Assembly: GCF_000703165.1 (NCBI RefSeq)
Contig: NZ_JNLQ01000002.1
Coordinates: forward strand, 1,178,001-1,242,000
Origin: Butyrivibrio sp. AE3004
Lineage (GTDB): Bacteria; Bacillota; Clostridia; Lachnospirales; Lachnospiraceae
Length of the DNA: 64,000 nucleotides
Reading direction: 5' to 3'
The notes below the pieces were generated by a model. The model saw nothing but the letters and a program-made list of their open reading frames with translations, ran no database searches and was not told the origin of the DNA. Below are positions 16,408 through 24,907 of the stretch, piece after piece. Numbering within the stretch: the first letter of the stretch is position 1; the number at the start of each line of letters is the position of its first letter. The translations under genes and the position numbers were made by a program.

Positions 16408-17841
16408 ATGAGTACAGATCGTTACAGCAGTCCGCTTTCTGAGCGTTATGCAAGCAAGGAAATGCAATACATTTTTTCACAGGATATGAAATTCAGAACC
16501 TGGAGAAAACTGTGGATCGCACTTGCTGAAATAGAAAAGGAACTTGGCCTTAATATCACACAGGAGCAGATTGATGAACTCAAAGCTCATTCTGAAGATA
16601 TCAATTATGATGTTGCCAAGGCACGTGAGAAAGAAGTACGCCATGATGTAATGAGTCATGTTTATGCATATGGCCAGCAGTGTCCCAAGGCAGCAGGGAT
16701 CATACATCTTGGAGCAACAAGCTGCTATGTCGGAGATAATACAGATATTATTATCATGACAGAGGCACTTAAGCTTGTTCGTAAAAAGCTGCTTAATGTG
16801 ATTGCAAGTCTTGCAAAGTTTGCTGATGAATACAAGGATCTTCCTACACTCGGATTCACACATTTTCAGCCTGCACAGCCCACAACAGTAGGTAAGAGAG
16901 CATCACTGTGGCTTCAGGATTTTACAATAGATCTGGAGGACCTTGACTATGTTCTTGATAATATGAAGCTTCTCGGCTCTAAGGGAACAACAGGTACACA
17001 GGCATCTTTCCTTGAGCTTTTTGACGGTGACCTCGCAAAGGTTGATAAGCTTGATCCAATGCTGGCAGACAAGATGGGCTTTAAGGGCTGCATGGCTGTA
17101 TCAGGACAGACCTATAGCCGTAAGATTGACATGAAGATTGTAAATGTTCTTGCAGGCATTGCTTCTTCAGCAACCAAGATGGCTCAGGATATAAGACTCC
17201 TTCAGCACCTCAAAGAGGTGGAAGAACCCCATGAAGCAAAGCAGATCGGTTCATCTGCAATGGCTTACAAGAGAAATCCTATGAGAAGTGAGAGAATCTG
17301 TTCTCTTTCAAGATACGTGATCGTAGATACACTCAATCCCGCTATCACAGAGATCTCACAGTGGTTTGAGAGAACACTTGATGACTCTGCTAACAAGAGA
17401 CTTTCAATTCCCGAAGGTTTCCTTGCAATTGACGGTATTCTGGATCTTTGCATGAACGTAACAGACGGACTTGTGGTTTATCCCAAGGTTATCGAGAAGA
17501 GACTTATGTCTGAGCTTCCTTTCATGGCTACAGAGAATATCATGATGGATGCAGTGAAGCTTGGCGGTAACAGACAGGAACTCCATGAAAAGATCAGAGA
17601 GCTTTCAATGATCGCAGGTGATCATGTAAAGAAGGACGGACTTGACAATGATCTGCTTGAAATGATCGTTAAGGATCCTGCTTTCCATATGACAGAGGAA
17701 AAGATTAAGGAGTGCATGGATCCCAAGAAGTATACAGGATGCAGTGCTCATCAGGTTGAGAGATTCCTTAACGAAGTTGTAAATCCTATCCTTGAAGCAA
17801 ATAAAGCTGAGCTTGGACTTATCGCTGAAATAAATGTTTAA
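16408..17841 (+). CDS. purB: adenylosuccinate lyase
   Basis: Catalyses the SAICAR-to-AICAR and adenylosuccinate-to-AMP eliminations. The fumarase/aspartase superfamily signature GSSAMAYKRNPMRSER is complete, with the catalytic-loop serines (GSSAMAYK); other conserved segments are GATSCYVGDN and TLGFTHFQPAQPTT. 477 aa is normal for the longer type seen in Clostridia. A strong AAAGGAGG RBS lies upstream. The next gene, a GH3 glycosidase, starts 36 bases downstream with no terminator, so the two are probably co-transcribed. Confidence 0.97.
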   Translation: MSTDRYSSPLSERYASKEMQYIFSQDMKFRTWRKLWIALAEIEKELGLNITQEQIDELKAHSEDINYDVAKAREKEVRHDVMSHVYAYGQQCPKAAGIIHLGATSCYVGDNTDIIIMTEALKLVRKKLLNVIASLAKFADEYKDLPTLGFTHFQPAQPTTVGKRASLWLQDFTIDLEDLDYVLDNMKLLGSKGTTGTQASFLELFDGDLAKVDKLDPMLADKMGFKGCMAVSGQTYSRKIDMKIVNVLAGIASSATKMAQDIRLLQHLKEVEEPHEAKQIGSSAMAYKRNPMRSERICSLSRYVIVDTLNPAITEISQWFERTLDDSANKRLSIPEGFLAIDGILDLCMNVTDGLVVYPKVIEKRLMSELPFMATENIMMDAVKLGGNRQELHEKIRELSMIAGDHVKKDGLDNDLLEMIVKDPAFHMTEEKIKECMDPKKYTGCSAHQVERFLNEVVNPILEANKAELGLIAEINV

Positions 17842-17877
17842 ATTCAATCTTCTAAGTATTTTTATATGAGGTGATAT

Positions 17878-20685
17878 ATGGCAAAAAACTGGGATATAGA
17901 GAAATTCAAGAAGACAGCAAGAGCTGCAGCCGCAGAGGGCATTGTTCTTTTAAAAAACGACAATAATACACTGCCGCTTAAAAAGGGAACAAAGCTTTCT
18001 GTTTTCGGCAGAAGCCAGATGAATTATTATAAGAGTGGAACAGGCTCGGGCGGTATGGTCAATGTAGACTATGTTGTCGGAATTTATGAAGCACTCGAAG
18101 CTTCAAAGAAATTTAAAATGAACCTTACTGTTCGAAAAGCATACGAAGCTTTTGTAAAAGAGAATCCTTTTGATACAGGAATCGGTTGGGCAGCAGAGCC
18201 CTGGTTCCAAAAGGAAATGCCTTTTAGTGACGAATTTGCCAAAAAGGCTGCAGAGGAATCAGAGGTTGCGGTTTTTATAATCGGAAGAACAGCAGGAGAA
18301 GACCAGGATAATAAAAATGAGCAGGGTAGTTATCTTCTTACGGATGAAGAGAAGGCATCTCTTAAGAAGGTATGCGAAGCTTTCTCAAAAACCATAGTTC
18401 TTCTCAATGTAGGAAATATCATAGACATGAAGTGGGTTGAGGAAATCGGACCTGACGCTGTGCTTTACGTATGGCAGGGAGGTCAGGAAGGCGGAAATGC
18501 CGTTCTCGATGTACTTTCAGGTGCTGTGACTCCTTCCGGAAAGCTTTCTGATACAATCGCAAAGGATATTTCAAAGTATCCTTCAACTGAAAATTTTGGA
18601 TCAGATAAGAGAAATTTTCAGTCTGAAGATATATATGTGGGATATCGTTATTTTGAAACTTTTGATAAGGATTCTGTTTTTTATCCCTTTGGATTTGGAC
18701 TTTCTTATACCACATTTGATGTTGGTATAGGTGAATTCTCCTATGATGAGATTGAGGGTATCTCACTGGAGGTATTGGTTACCAATACAGGTGATATTTC
18801 CGGAAAAGAAGTTGTACAGGTTTATGTTGAAGCTCCTCAGGGAGTGCTTGGAAAGTCCAAGAGAGTTTTGTGCGGCTTTTCAAAAACCGATCTTCTTGGT
18901 GCCGGACAGATGCAGTGCACCTGCTTTGACATACCCAAGTACTGGTTGTCTTCCTATGATGACAGCGGAAAAACAAAACACAAGTCATCATATGTTATGG
19001 AGAAGGGAACCTACAGGGTTTATGTCGGAACAGATGTCAGAAACGCTGAACTGGCAGGCGAATTTACACTTGAGAAAACAGAAGTTATCTGCAAATGTGA
19101 GGAGGCCCTGGCTCCTGTTAAGGAATTTGAGCGCATAAAGCCCGAGGAAGCTTTGGGACTTTGCGCAAAGGTATATGAGAAAGTACCCACAAGAACTCTT
19201 GATCCGAATAAAAAGAGGAAAGAAAGACTTCCAAAGGCACTTCCTTATACAGGTGATAAGGGATTTAAGTTAAAGGATGTAGAGGAAAAAAATGTCTCTA
19301 TGGAGGGCTTTATAGCACAGCTTTCCGATAGTGATCTTTGTGCCATGATGCGCGGTGAAGGAATGTGCTCTCCTAAAGTAACTGCGGGTATTGCAGGTGC
19401 TTTCGGCGGGGTTACCGAGAAGCTTTCGGATTTTGGAATTCCGATAGGAGGATGTTCTGATGGCCCCAGCGGAATAAGAATGGACTGTGGAACTCACGCA
19501 TTTTCGCTACCTAACGGAACCTGCCTTGCATGTACATTCAATGAAGAGATAAATGAAGAGCTCTTTTCATGGGAAGCATTGGACCTTAGAAAAAATAAAA
19601 TCGATGCGCTACTTGGCCCAGGAATGAACATCCACAGAAATCCGCTTAATGGTAGAAATTTCGAGTATTTTTCAGAGGATCCGCTGCTTACAGGTAAGCT
19701 TGTTTCAGCACAGCTTAAGGGGATGCATAAATATGATGTTACCGGAGTTATAAAGCATTTCGCCGGTAACACCCAGGAATTTAAGAGACATAATGTCGAT
19801 AATGTAGTTTCCGAAAGAGCACTTCGTGAAATCTATCTGAAGGGCTTTGAGATTGCCGTTCGTGAAGGAGGTGCCCGAGCTATCATGAGTACCTACGGAC
19901 CGGTAAACGGAATCTGGACTGCAAGTAGTTATGACCTTTTAACAACCATTCTCAGAGGTGAGTGGGAATATGACGGAATTGTTATGACAGACTGGTGGGC
20001 TATGGGCAATGATGAGGCCGGTGCTCCCGGTAACTATCAGAATGTGTCCGCTCAGGTTCGTGCTCAGAATGACCTTAACATGGTTAACGGTAACGCCGGA
20101 GACAATTCTAATGGTGACGATCTTCCTGTTGCTTTAAAGCAAGGAAGATTAACAAGAGCCGAACTTGTCAGAAGTGCAATAAACATCTGCAACTTCCTTT
20201 TAAAAACACCTGCTTACAGACATATGCTGGGTGAGGAATCTGCACTTGATAAGGAGCTGGCTGCAGCAGTATCTGCAGAGGATTCAAAATTGCAGGATAT
20301 GGTTAAGGCTTCCTTTGACCGTGATGAGGTAGAACTTGATGTATCGAAGATCAAGGTTGAGAAGGGCGAAACCACAGCATTTATCATAAATTCAAAGCAT
20401 AAATGTATGGCAGAACTGGAGCTTGTACTGCGAGCTGATAATCAGCCTGATGTAGCCCAGCTTCCCGTTTCTGTATTCCAGGACAAGAATCTGATAAAGA
20501 CAGTTACGCTCACCGGAATGGATAAGGATTTCAAAACGGTTACGATAAGTATGAATGAAATATTTAACAGTAACTTCTATCTGAAATTCTATTTTGCTCA
20601 GGGCGGTCTGGAAATCAAGTCCGTAAAATTAAAAATGGTTAAGAATCTGGACGAGGTATTTAAAAGAGGCCCGTCAGAACTGTAA
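17878..20685 (+). CDS. domain-permuted GH3 beta-glucosidase
   Basis: 935-aa cytoplasmic glycoside hydrolase (no signal peptide). The domain order is reversed: the GH3 C-terminal alpha/beta domain comes first (about 14-270, AAEGIVLLKNDNNTLPL), then a fibronectin-III-like domain (about 285-390), then the GH3 TIM barrel (about 480-760), then a tail. The catalytic nucleophile is Asp705 in VMTDWW. The acid/base glutamate should be in the N-terminal domain, near GEDQDNKNEQGS. This order is known for Ruminococcus albus and Butyrivibrio fibrisolvens BglA, so cello-oligosaccharide hydrolysis is likely. RBS GAGGTG precedes the ATG. Exact substrate unproved. Confidence 0.93.
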   Translation: MAKNWDIEKFKKTARAAAAEGIVLLKNDNNTLPLKKGTKLSVFGRSQMNYYKSGTGSGGMVNVDYVVGIYEALEASKKFKMNLTVRKAYEAFVKENPFDTGIGWAAEPWFQKEMPFSDEFAKKAAEESEVAVFIIGRTAGEDQDNKNEQGSYLLTDEEKASLKKVCEAFSKTIVLLNVGNIIDMKWVEEIGPDAVLYVWQGGQEGGNAVLDVLSGAVTPSGKLSDTIAKDISKYPSTENFGSDKRNFQSEDIYVGYRYFETFDKDSVFYPFGFGLSYTTFDVGIGEFSYDEIEGISLEVLVTNTGDISGKEVVQVYVEAPQGVLGKSKRVLCGFSKTDLLGAGQMQCTCFDIPKYWLSSYDDSGKTKHKSSYVMEKGTYRVYVGTDVRNAELAGEFTLEKTEVICKCEEALAPVKEFERIKPEEALGLCAKVYEKVPTRTLDPNKKRKERLPKALPYTGDKGFKLKDVEEKNVSMEGFIAQLSDSDLCAMMRGEGMCSPKVTAGIAGAFGGVTEKLSDFGIPIGGCSDGPSGIRMDCGTHAFSLPNGTCLACTFNEEINEELFSWEALDLRKNKIDALLGPGMNIHRNPLNGRNFEYFSEDPLLTGKLVSAQLKGMHKYDVTGVIKHFAGNTQEFKRHNVDNVVSERALREIYLKGFEIAVREGGARAIMSTYGPVNGIWTASSYDLLTTILRGEWEYDGIVMTDWWAMGNDEAGAPGNYQNVSAQVRAQNDLNMVNGNAGDNSNGDDLPVALKQGRLTRAELVRSAINICNFLLKTPAYRHMLGEESALDKELAAAVSAEDSKLQDMVKASFDRDEVELDVSKIKVEKGETTAFIINSKHKCMAELELVLRADNQPDVAQLPVSVFQDKNLIKTVTLTGMDKDFKTVTISMNEIFNSNFYLKFYFAQGGLEIKSVKLKMVKNLDEVFKRGPSEL

Positions 20686-20695
20686 TTAGAATGAC

Positions 20696-20772
20696 AATGC
20701 GCTAAAGTAGTTTTATCATGCTGAACTTTTTGAAATTATATGCATGATTTTAATGCTTTGGCGCATTTTTTA
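20696..20772 (+). terminator. two-tier terminator after the GH3 gene
   Basis: Outer stem AATGCGCTAAAG / CTTTGGCGCATT encloses an inner stem ATCATGC / GCATGAT, and the outer stem is followed by TTTTTTAT. The rest of 20773-20948 is AT-rich upstream sequence of the next gene, with no confident promoter. Confidence 0.75.
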
Positions 20773-20948
20773 TAAAAATAATATACTAAAAAATCGCTTG
20801 TTTTAAGGAACTATAAAGGAATTCTTAAATGTTGGTTAATGTTTAAGTCAACTCGTTTACTAATATATTGAAACATGATAATAATAATCTAAAAGAAACA
20901 TAGCAAAAATAGTACGCATATGATAGCAAACGAAAGGAGAAAGTTTAA

Positions 20949-21809
20949 ATGGGGGAAAAGGGATATCTGAAGAAAACCATTGCAGCACTAATTGCGATAG
21001 TGATGACGGCAATGTTGGTTTTTATAGCTGTTCCTTCATATCGTGCTCAGGCTGCAACCAAAAAGGTTACAGTAAAGCTTACGGAGATAGGCGGAGAAAA
21101 TGAAGTTAACTTAAGAAAAGGGGAGAAAGCTCAGATCAGGCTTAGAAAAGCAGGAACAACTGTTTCAAAGACATCTGCATTCTATAGTTCGACTAAAAGC
21201 TCAGTAGCATCTGTCTCAAAAAAAGGTGTTATTACTGCTAAAAAAGGTGGCGAATGCGAAATTGAAATTGAGGATAAGGAAAGTGATTATATCGCAACCA
21301 TCTATGTGTATGTAAAGAAAACAGGAGGAAATTCAAATACAACTACAAATTCCTCCAAGCTTTGGTTAGATGCTCCTTCAGTAACGCTTTCTGTTGGTCA
21401 GACACATCAATGTAAAGTTTTTTCAAGGCCGGATCGCAGCGCAACTGTTAATAATGTGAGGTGGAATAGTCAGGATAGTAAGATAGCTACAGTAAATGGC
21501 GGACTTATCAAAGCTCTTAAAGAAGGAAATGTCAGGATACACGCCAATAAGGATGGCAGAGATGCCTGCATCATGGTTTATGTAAAGGGTGCTGAAAAAA
21601 AGAGCAGTAGTAGCTCAAGTAGTAGTTCAAGTAGTAGCTCAGGCTACAGAAGTTCAAGCAGTAGCTCAAGTTACAAAAGCTCAAGTAGTAGCTCAAGCTA
21701 CAAAAGCTCAAGCAGTAGCAGTTCGAGCAGTTATAGTAGCAACAGATCAAAATCAAGCTATAGCAGTTATAGCTCAAGTCGTATCAGAAGCCTTGGCATA
21801 AGGAAATAA
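20949..21809 (+). CDS. secreted BIG2 (bacterial Ig-like) protein with serine-rich tail
   Basis: 286 aa. Signal peptide at about 1-36 (hydrophobic LIAIVMTAMLVFIAVPSYRA, cleavage near AQAA). Two BIG2-like beta domains follow, at about 40-120 (SSVASVSKKGVITAKKGG) and 135-215 (SKIATVNGGLIKALKEG). The C-terminal 70 residues are a tail of serine runs broken by Tyr, Lys and Arg, and there is no sorting signal or membrane anchor. AAAGGAG precedes the ATG. It is the first of three tandem paralogues and the only one with the tail. The tail could be a flexible, possibly glycosylated or wall-interacting segment. Function unknown; BIG2 domains are usually adhesive or structural. Confidence 0.85.
   Translation: MGEKGYLKKTIAALIAIVMTAMLVFIAVPSYRAQAATKKVTVKLTEIGGENEVNLRKGEKAQIRLRKAGTTVSKTSAFYSSTKSSVASVSKKGVITAKKGGECEIEIEDKESDYIATIYVYVKKTGGNSNTTTNSSKLWLDAPSVTLSVGQTHQCKVFSRPDRSATVNNVRWNSQDSKIATVNGGLIKALKEGNVRIHANKDGRDACIMVYVKGAEKKSSSSSSSSSSSSSGYRSSSSSSSYKSSSSSSSYKSSSSSSSSSYSSNRSKSSYSSYSSSRIRSLGIRK
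21601..21777 (+). repeat. serine-codon microsatellite-like tract
   Basis: About 180 bases of AGT/AGC/TCA serine codons with imperfect units of roughly 27-30 bases encoding SSSSSSSYKS-like blocks, inside the first BIG2 gene. The tract keeps an open frame on both strands, which explains several shadow ORFs. It is a likely site of length variation by slippage. Confidence 0.8.
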
Positions 21810-21848
21810 GTACCGGGTGTGACCGGAATATAGAGGGAATCGGTTGCA

Positions 21849-21873
21849 ATGGCCGTGACTGAAAATCGGCCAT
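21849..21873 (+). other. intergenic hairpin between BIG2 paralogues 1 and 2
   Basis: Perfect 7-bp stem ATGGCCG / CGGCCAT with an 11-base loop, without a following T-run, 30 bases upstream of the second BIG2 gene. It is more likely a stability or processing element than a terminator. Confidence 0.45.
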
Positions 21874-21904
21874 GTATATAAATACACTAAAGGGGGTGTT
21901 CATT

Positions 21905-22528
21905 ATGGGATGCAAATTTAAAAGAATACTTGCAACAATGTTGGCGGTTACAATGGCTGCTATGCTATGTATTATAGCAATTCCTGCACAGGCTGCTGTG
22001 AAGAAAGTAACAGTTAAGGTGACCGAAGATGGCGGAGAAAAAGACATAAGTATGTCAAATGGCCAGAAGATTCAGCTTGTTGTAAAAAAGGGCAGCAAGA
22101 CTCTCGGAAAGACAAAAGTAACCTATAAGGTTAGCGGAAAATCTGTAATTTCAGTTTCAAAGAGCGGCCTTATTACAGCTAAAAAAGGCGGAGATGCTGA
22201 AATAGAGATTAAGGACAAAAATAGTGATTATACAGCAACCGTTTCTGTCGAAGTAAATGGTGGAAACAGTGGCAGTGGTAAGAAGGTATCAGTTCAGAAG
22301 ATCTGGCTGAATGTACCGTCAATTACACTTGAAGTTGGAGAAGGATATACAGCAAGAGTTTACATAAAAGAAACAGGCACCGGAGGCAGTGTTGTGTGGA
22401 CAAGTGAAAACGCTGATATAGCAACCGTTGACCAGAACGGAAATATCAGAGCAGTTGGCCATGGTTCAGTACGGGTTCATGCACAAAAGGGCGGAAAAGA
22501 TGCTTGTATTATGGTAAATGTAAACTAA
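21905..22528 (+). CDS. secreted BIG2 protein, paralogue 2
   Basis: 207 aa from the ATG at 21905, which has a GGGGGTG RBS; an upstream in-frame ATG at 21872 lies in the hairpin and is less likely. Signal peptide MGCKFKRILATMLAVTMAAM with cleavage near AQAA, then two BIG2-like domains (KSVISVSKSGLITAKKGG and ADIATVDQNGNIRAVGHG) ending in CIMVNVN. It lacks the serine tail of paralogue 1. Because it has no anchor it should be released or held non-covalently at the wall. The high similarity of the three genes indicates tandem duplication. Confidence 0.85.
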   Translation: MGCKFKRILATMLAVTMAAMLCIIAIPAQAAVKKVTVKVTEDGGEKDISMSNGQKIQLVVKKGSKTLGKTKVTYKVSGKSVISVSKSGLITAKKGGDAEIEIKDKNSDYTATVSVEVNGGNSGSGKKVSVQKIWLNVPSITLEVGEGYTARVYIKETGTGGSVVWTSENADIATVDQNGNIRAVGHGSVRVHAQKGGKDACIMVNVN

Positions 22529-22573
22529 TAATCGGTGCGCATTATTGTTTCATTTAGAAAGGGTGTGGTTATC

Positions 22574-23206
22574 ATGGGAAGTAGAGTAAAAAGAATCTTA
22601 TCAGTTGCATTATCAATGTTGATGGTTGCAATGCTTTGCATTATGGCGGTTCCGTCATATCAGATCCAGGCAGCAACCAAGAAGGTTACGGTAAAAGTAA
22701 CTGAAGATGGAACTGAAAAAGATGTAACTATGTCTAAGGGACAAAAGCTCCAGATTAAAGTTAAGAAGGGAAGCAAGACCCTTTCAAAGACAAAGGTAAG
22801 ATACAGCTCTGATGACAAGTCGGTAGCTACAGTTAGTAAGAAAGGTCTCATTACGGCCAAAAAGGGTGGAGACGCAGAAATTACTATTACAGATAAGAGC
22901 AGTGGCTACGAAGCAGTAATCAATGTAACAGTTAAGGGTTCAAGCTCAGGCTCAGGTAAAACAGTAACCAAGCTGTGGCTTAACGATTCTGCTGTATCCA
23001 TCAAGGTTGGCGCTTCAATGCAGCTGAAAGTATTCTCAAAGCCTTCCGGCGTTGCAACAATTGATAATGTACAGTGGTACAGTGATAATGACTCTGTTGT
23101 TTCTGTAAGCCGCGGCGTGATCAAGGGCGAGTCCGAGGGTGAAACTGTAGTTTATGCTACAAAGGATAAGCAGGTAGCAGCTATAAGAGTACATGTATAC
23201 AAATAA
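22574..23206 (+). CDS. secreted BIG2 protein, paralogue 3
   Basis: 210 aa from the ATG at 22574 (RBS AAAGGGTG). Signal peptide with hydrophobic core ALSMLMVAMLCIMAVPSY and cleavage near IQAA; two BIG2-like domains, the first with KSVATVSKKGLITAKKGG and the second with DSVVSVSRGVIKGESEG. The opening of the mature part (TKKVTVKVTEDG) is nearly the same in paralogues 2 and 3. Last gene of the tandem set; a strong terminator follows. Confidence 0.85.
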   Translation: MGSRVKRILSVALSMLMVAMLCIMAVPSYQIQAATKKVTVKVTEDGTEKDVTMSKGQKLQIKVKKGSKTLSKTKVRYSSDDKSVATVSKKGLITAKKGGDAEITITDKSSGYEAVINVTVKGSSSGSGKTVTKLWLNDSAVSIKVGASMQLKVFSKPSGVATIDNVQWYSDNDSVVSVSRGVIKGESEGETVVYATKDKQVAAIRVHVYK

Positions 23207-23237
23207 TGTAATTGAAAATTTAATATAGGATACAAAG

Positions 23238-23274
23238 GACCGCATTCCAATTATCGGGATGCGGTCTTGTTATT
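23238..23274 (+). terminator. terminator of the BIG2 gene cluster
   Basis: GACCGCATTCC pairs with GGGATGCGGTC (one G-T pair) across a seven-base loop and is followed by TTGTTATT, 31 bases after the third BIG2 stop. Confidence 0.85.
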
Positions 23275-23411
23275 AGAAAAAATACACTTGCAATAGTCGA
23301 AGTAATATTTATGTGTTATTATATTTTTGCTAATTTAATTGTATATAAACAATCAAAATAATGAGCAAAAGCATGGTTTTGCAATCGATAATATGGAGGA
23401 GTAGATTTAAA

Positions 23412-23915
23412 ATGGCAATTTATAATTATGTTGAAGCTGTAATAGACGATAAGGATTGGTATATAACAAATTTGTCTAATGTAGCGGCATGTATATGGGA
23501 TCAGCTCCCTGATGTAAGCTGGGTTGGATTTTATCTTTTGGCAAAAAAAGGCGAAACAGATAAGGAAAAGCTTTTTGACACAGATAGAGAAAACAGTGAA
23601 AAAAATGAACTTATACTCGGACCCTTTCAGGGAAAGGTGGCCTGTACACATATAGCTTTGGGACGCGGGGTATGTGGAGTTTCTGCAGCTGAAGATAAGA
23701 CACTCATAGTTCCCGATGTATCTGAATTTGCAGGATATATTGCATGTGACAGCGAAGCAAGATCGGAGATAGTTATTCCGCTTCGAAGTGAAGATGGAAG
23801 AGTGATAGGTGTACTTGATATAGACAGTAATACACTCGGAAGATTTTCAGAGGCTAACGAAGAAACGGCAGACCTTGAGAAGTGCGCTGAAATTATTTCA
23901 AAAATATTGGAGTGA
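23412..23915 (+). CDS. msrC: free methionine-(R)-sulfoxide reductase (GAF domain)
   Basis: 167-aa single GAF domain that reduces free methionine-R-sulfoxide, an oxidative-damage repair function in the cytoplasm. Family hallmarks are present: WVGFYLL, GPFQGKVACTHIALGRGVCG with two cysteines, the third cysteine in GYIACDSEARSEIVIPL, and GVLDIDS. Three conserved cysteines are needed for the thiol relay and all are seen. The start at 23412 (MAIYNYVEAV) fits family length and has GGAGGAG upstream; an in-frame ATG at 23361 would add 17 atypical residues. Convergent with the sugar importer genes. Confidence 0.92.
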   Translation: MAIYNYVEAVIDDKDWYITNLSNVAACIWDQLPDVSWVGFYLLAKKGETDKEKLFDTDRENSEKNELILGPFQGKVACTHIALGRGVCGVSAAEDKTLIVPDVSEFAGYIACDSEARSEIVIPLRSEDGRVIGVLDIDSNTLGRFSEANEETADLEKCAEIISKILE

Positions 23916-23970
23916 ATCTGTATTCATAGATAAACTATGAATAAACAGTAGCATTTACATAAGACAAAAA

Positions 23971-24007
23971 AAGAACTTGGCAGAGGCGAACTGCCAAGTT
24001 CTTTTTA
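23971..24007. terminator. bidirectional terminator between msrC and the sugar permease
   Basis: A 13-bp perfect stem (AAGAACTTGGCAG / CTGCCAAGTTCTT) with a seven-base loop, A-run on the left and T-run on the right, between convergent genes. Confidence 0.93.
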
Positions 24008-24037
24008 TATGGAAATGGGTTTAGTAAGCTGAAATCA

Positions 24038-24907
24038 TCATCCCTTTACAGCACCCTCGATCATACCTTCCATAATCTGTTTCTGAGCGATAAGGAAGAG
24101 AATAACCATAGGCAGGATTGCAAGGAGTGCAGCTGCCAGGATAAGGTTCCACTGCTTTACGTATGAACCAACGAAAGCCTGAACTGCAACAGGAAGTGTC
24201 TTAACCGGACCATTCTGACCAAGCATCATTGAAGGGAGAAGGTAATCGTTCCAAATCCACATACCGTTAAGAATTGTTACTGTAGTAATAACGGGTGAGA
24301 GAAGAGGGAAGATTACTTTGAAGAATACCTGCTCGGGTGAGCAACCGTCAATTGATGCAGCTTCTTCAAGATCAAAAGGAATTCCCTTAATAAATCCAAC
24401 AAGAATGAATACTGTCATAGCACCACCGAATCCGAGGTATGCAAATACGATACCGGGAACGGACTTAAGCATCGGGATTCCTACAAATTTTCCTACATCT
24501 CTGAAAGTAGAGATAAGAGGAAGCATAACTACCTGGAAAGGAATGATCATTGATGCGATGAATGTAAAGTAAATAACATTTGACCAAACTGTCTTGTTAC
24601 GGCAGATAACCCATGCTGCCATGGAACCAAGTACTGCAAGAAGTACAAGAGACAGGATGGTGATGAGAGCTGAATAACCAAATGTCTGCCAGAAGGTAAA
24701 GCTCTTGTTGTTAATAACATCATTCATGTTCTGTGAGAACTGAGCAAATGAAACACCGTTAAATCCGATGGGATTTGAAGTGATGTCTGCTGACTGCTTA
24801 AATGAGTTTACAACAACCAGGAAGAAGGGAAACAGAACATATGCAGCTATAATAATTGCAATTGCAAGTCTTATTACAACGCTTGAAGTTTTTTCTTTTG
24901 TATGCAT
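24038..24907 (-). CDS. carbohydrate ABC transporter permease, MalG type
   Basis: 289-aa inner-membrane permease with six predicted helices and the cytoplasmic EAA loop EEAASIDGCSPEQVFFKVIFP, cut here as EEAASIDGCSPEQVFF, which docks the ATPase. N-terminus HTKEKTSSVVIRLAIAIII. It overlaps the stop of the upstream MalF-type gene by one base, so the two are coupled. No ATPase gene is present in the locus; such CUT1 importers commonly borrow a shared MsmK-type ATPase encoded elsewhere (family knowledge). The neighbouring sucrose phosphorylase suggests sucrose or a related glucoside as substrate. Confidence 0.93.
   Translation of the reverse strand: MHTKEKTSSVVIRLAIAIIIAAYVLFPFFLVVVNSFKQSADITSNPIGFNGVSFAQFSQNMNDVINNKSFTFWQTFGYSALITILSLVLLAVLGSMAAWVICRNKTVWSNVIYFTFIASMIIPFQVVMLPLISTFRDVGKFVGIPMLKSVPGIVFAYLGFGGAMTVFILVGFIKGIPFDLEEAASIDGCSPEQVFFKVIFPLLSPVITTVTILNGMWIWNDYLLPSMMLGQNGPVKTLPVAVQAFVGSYVKQWNLILAAALLAILPMVILFLIAQKQIMEGMIEGAVKG

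Noticed and set aside
18419..19138. Alternative frames of over 100 codons inside the GH3 gene
   Set aside because: The GH3 frame is continuous with all family motifs; these frames have no start signals.
21571..21801. Open frames on both strands in the serine-codon tract
   Set aside because: They are by-products of the AGT/AGC/TCA repeat and encode low-complexity Val/Ala/Gln or Ser/Tyr/Cys strings without RBS.
23275..23411. Promoter in front of msrC
   Set aside because: TTGCAA near 23288 has no -10 hexamer at acceptable spacing; I could not support a specific call.
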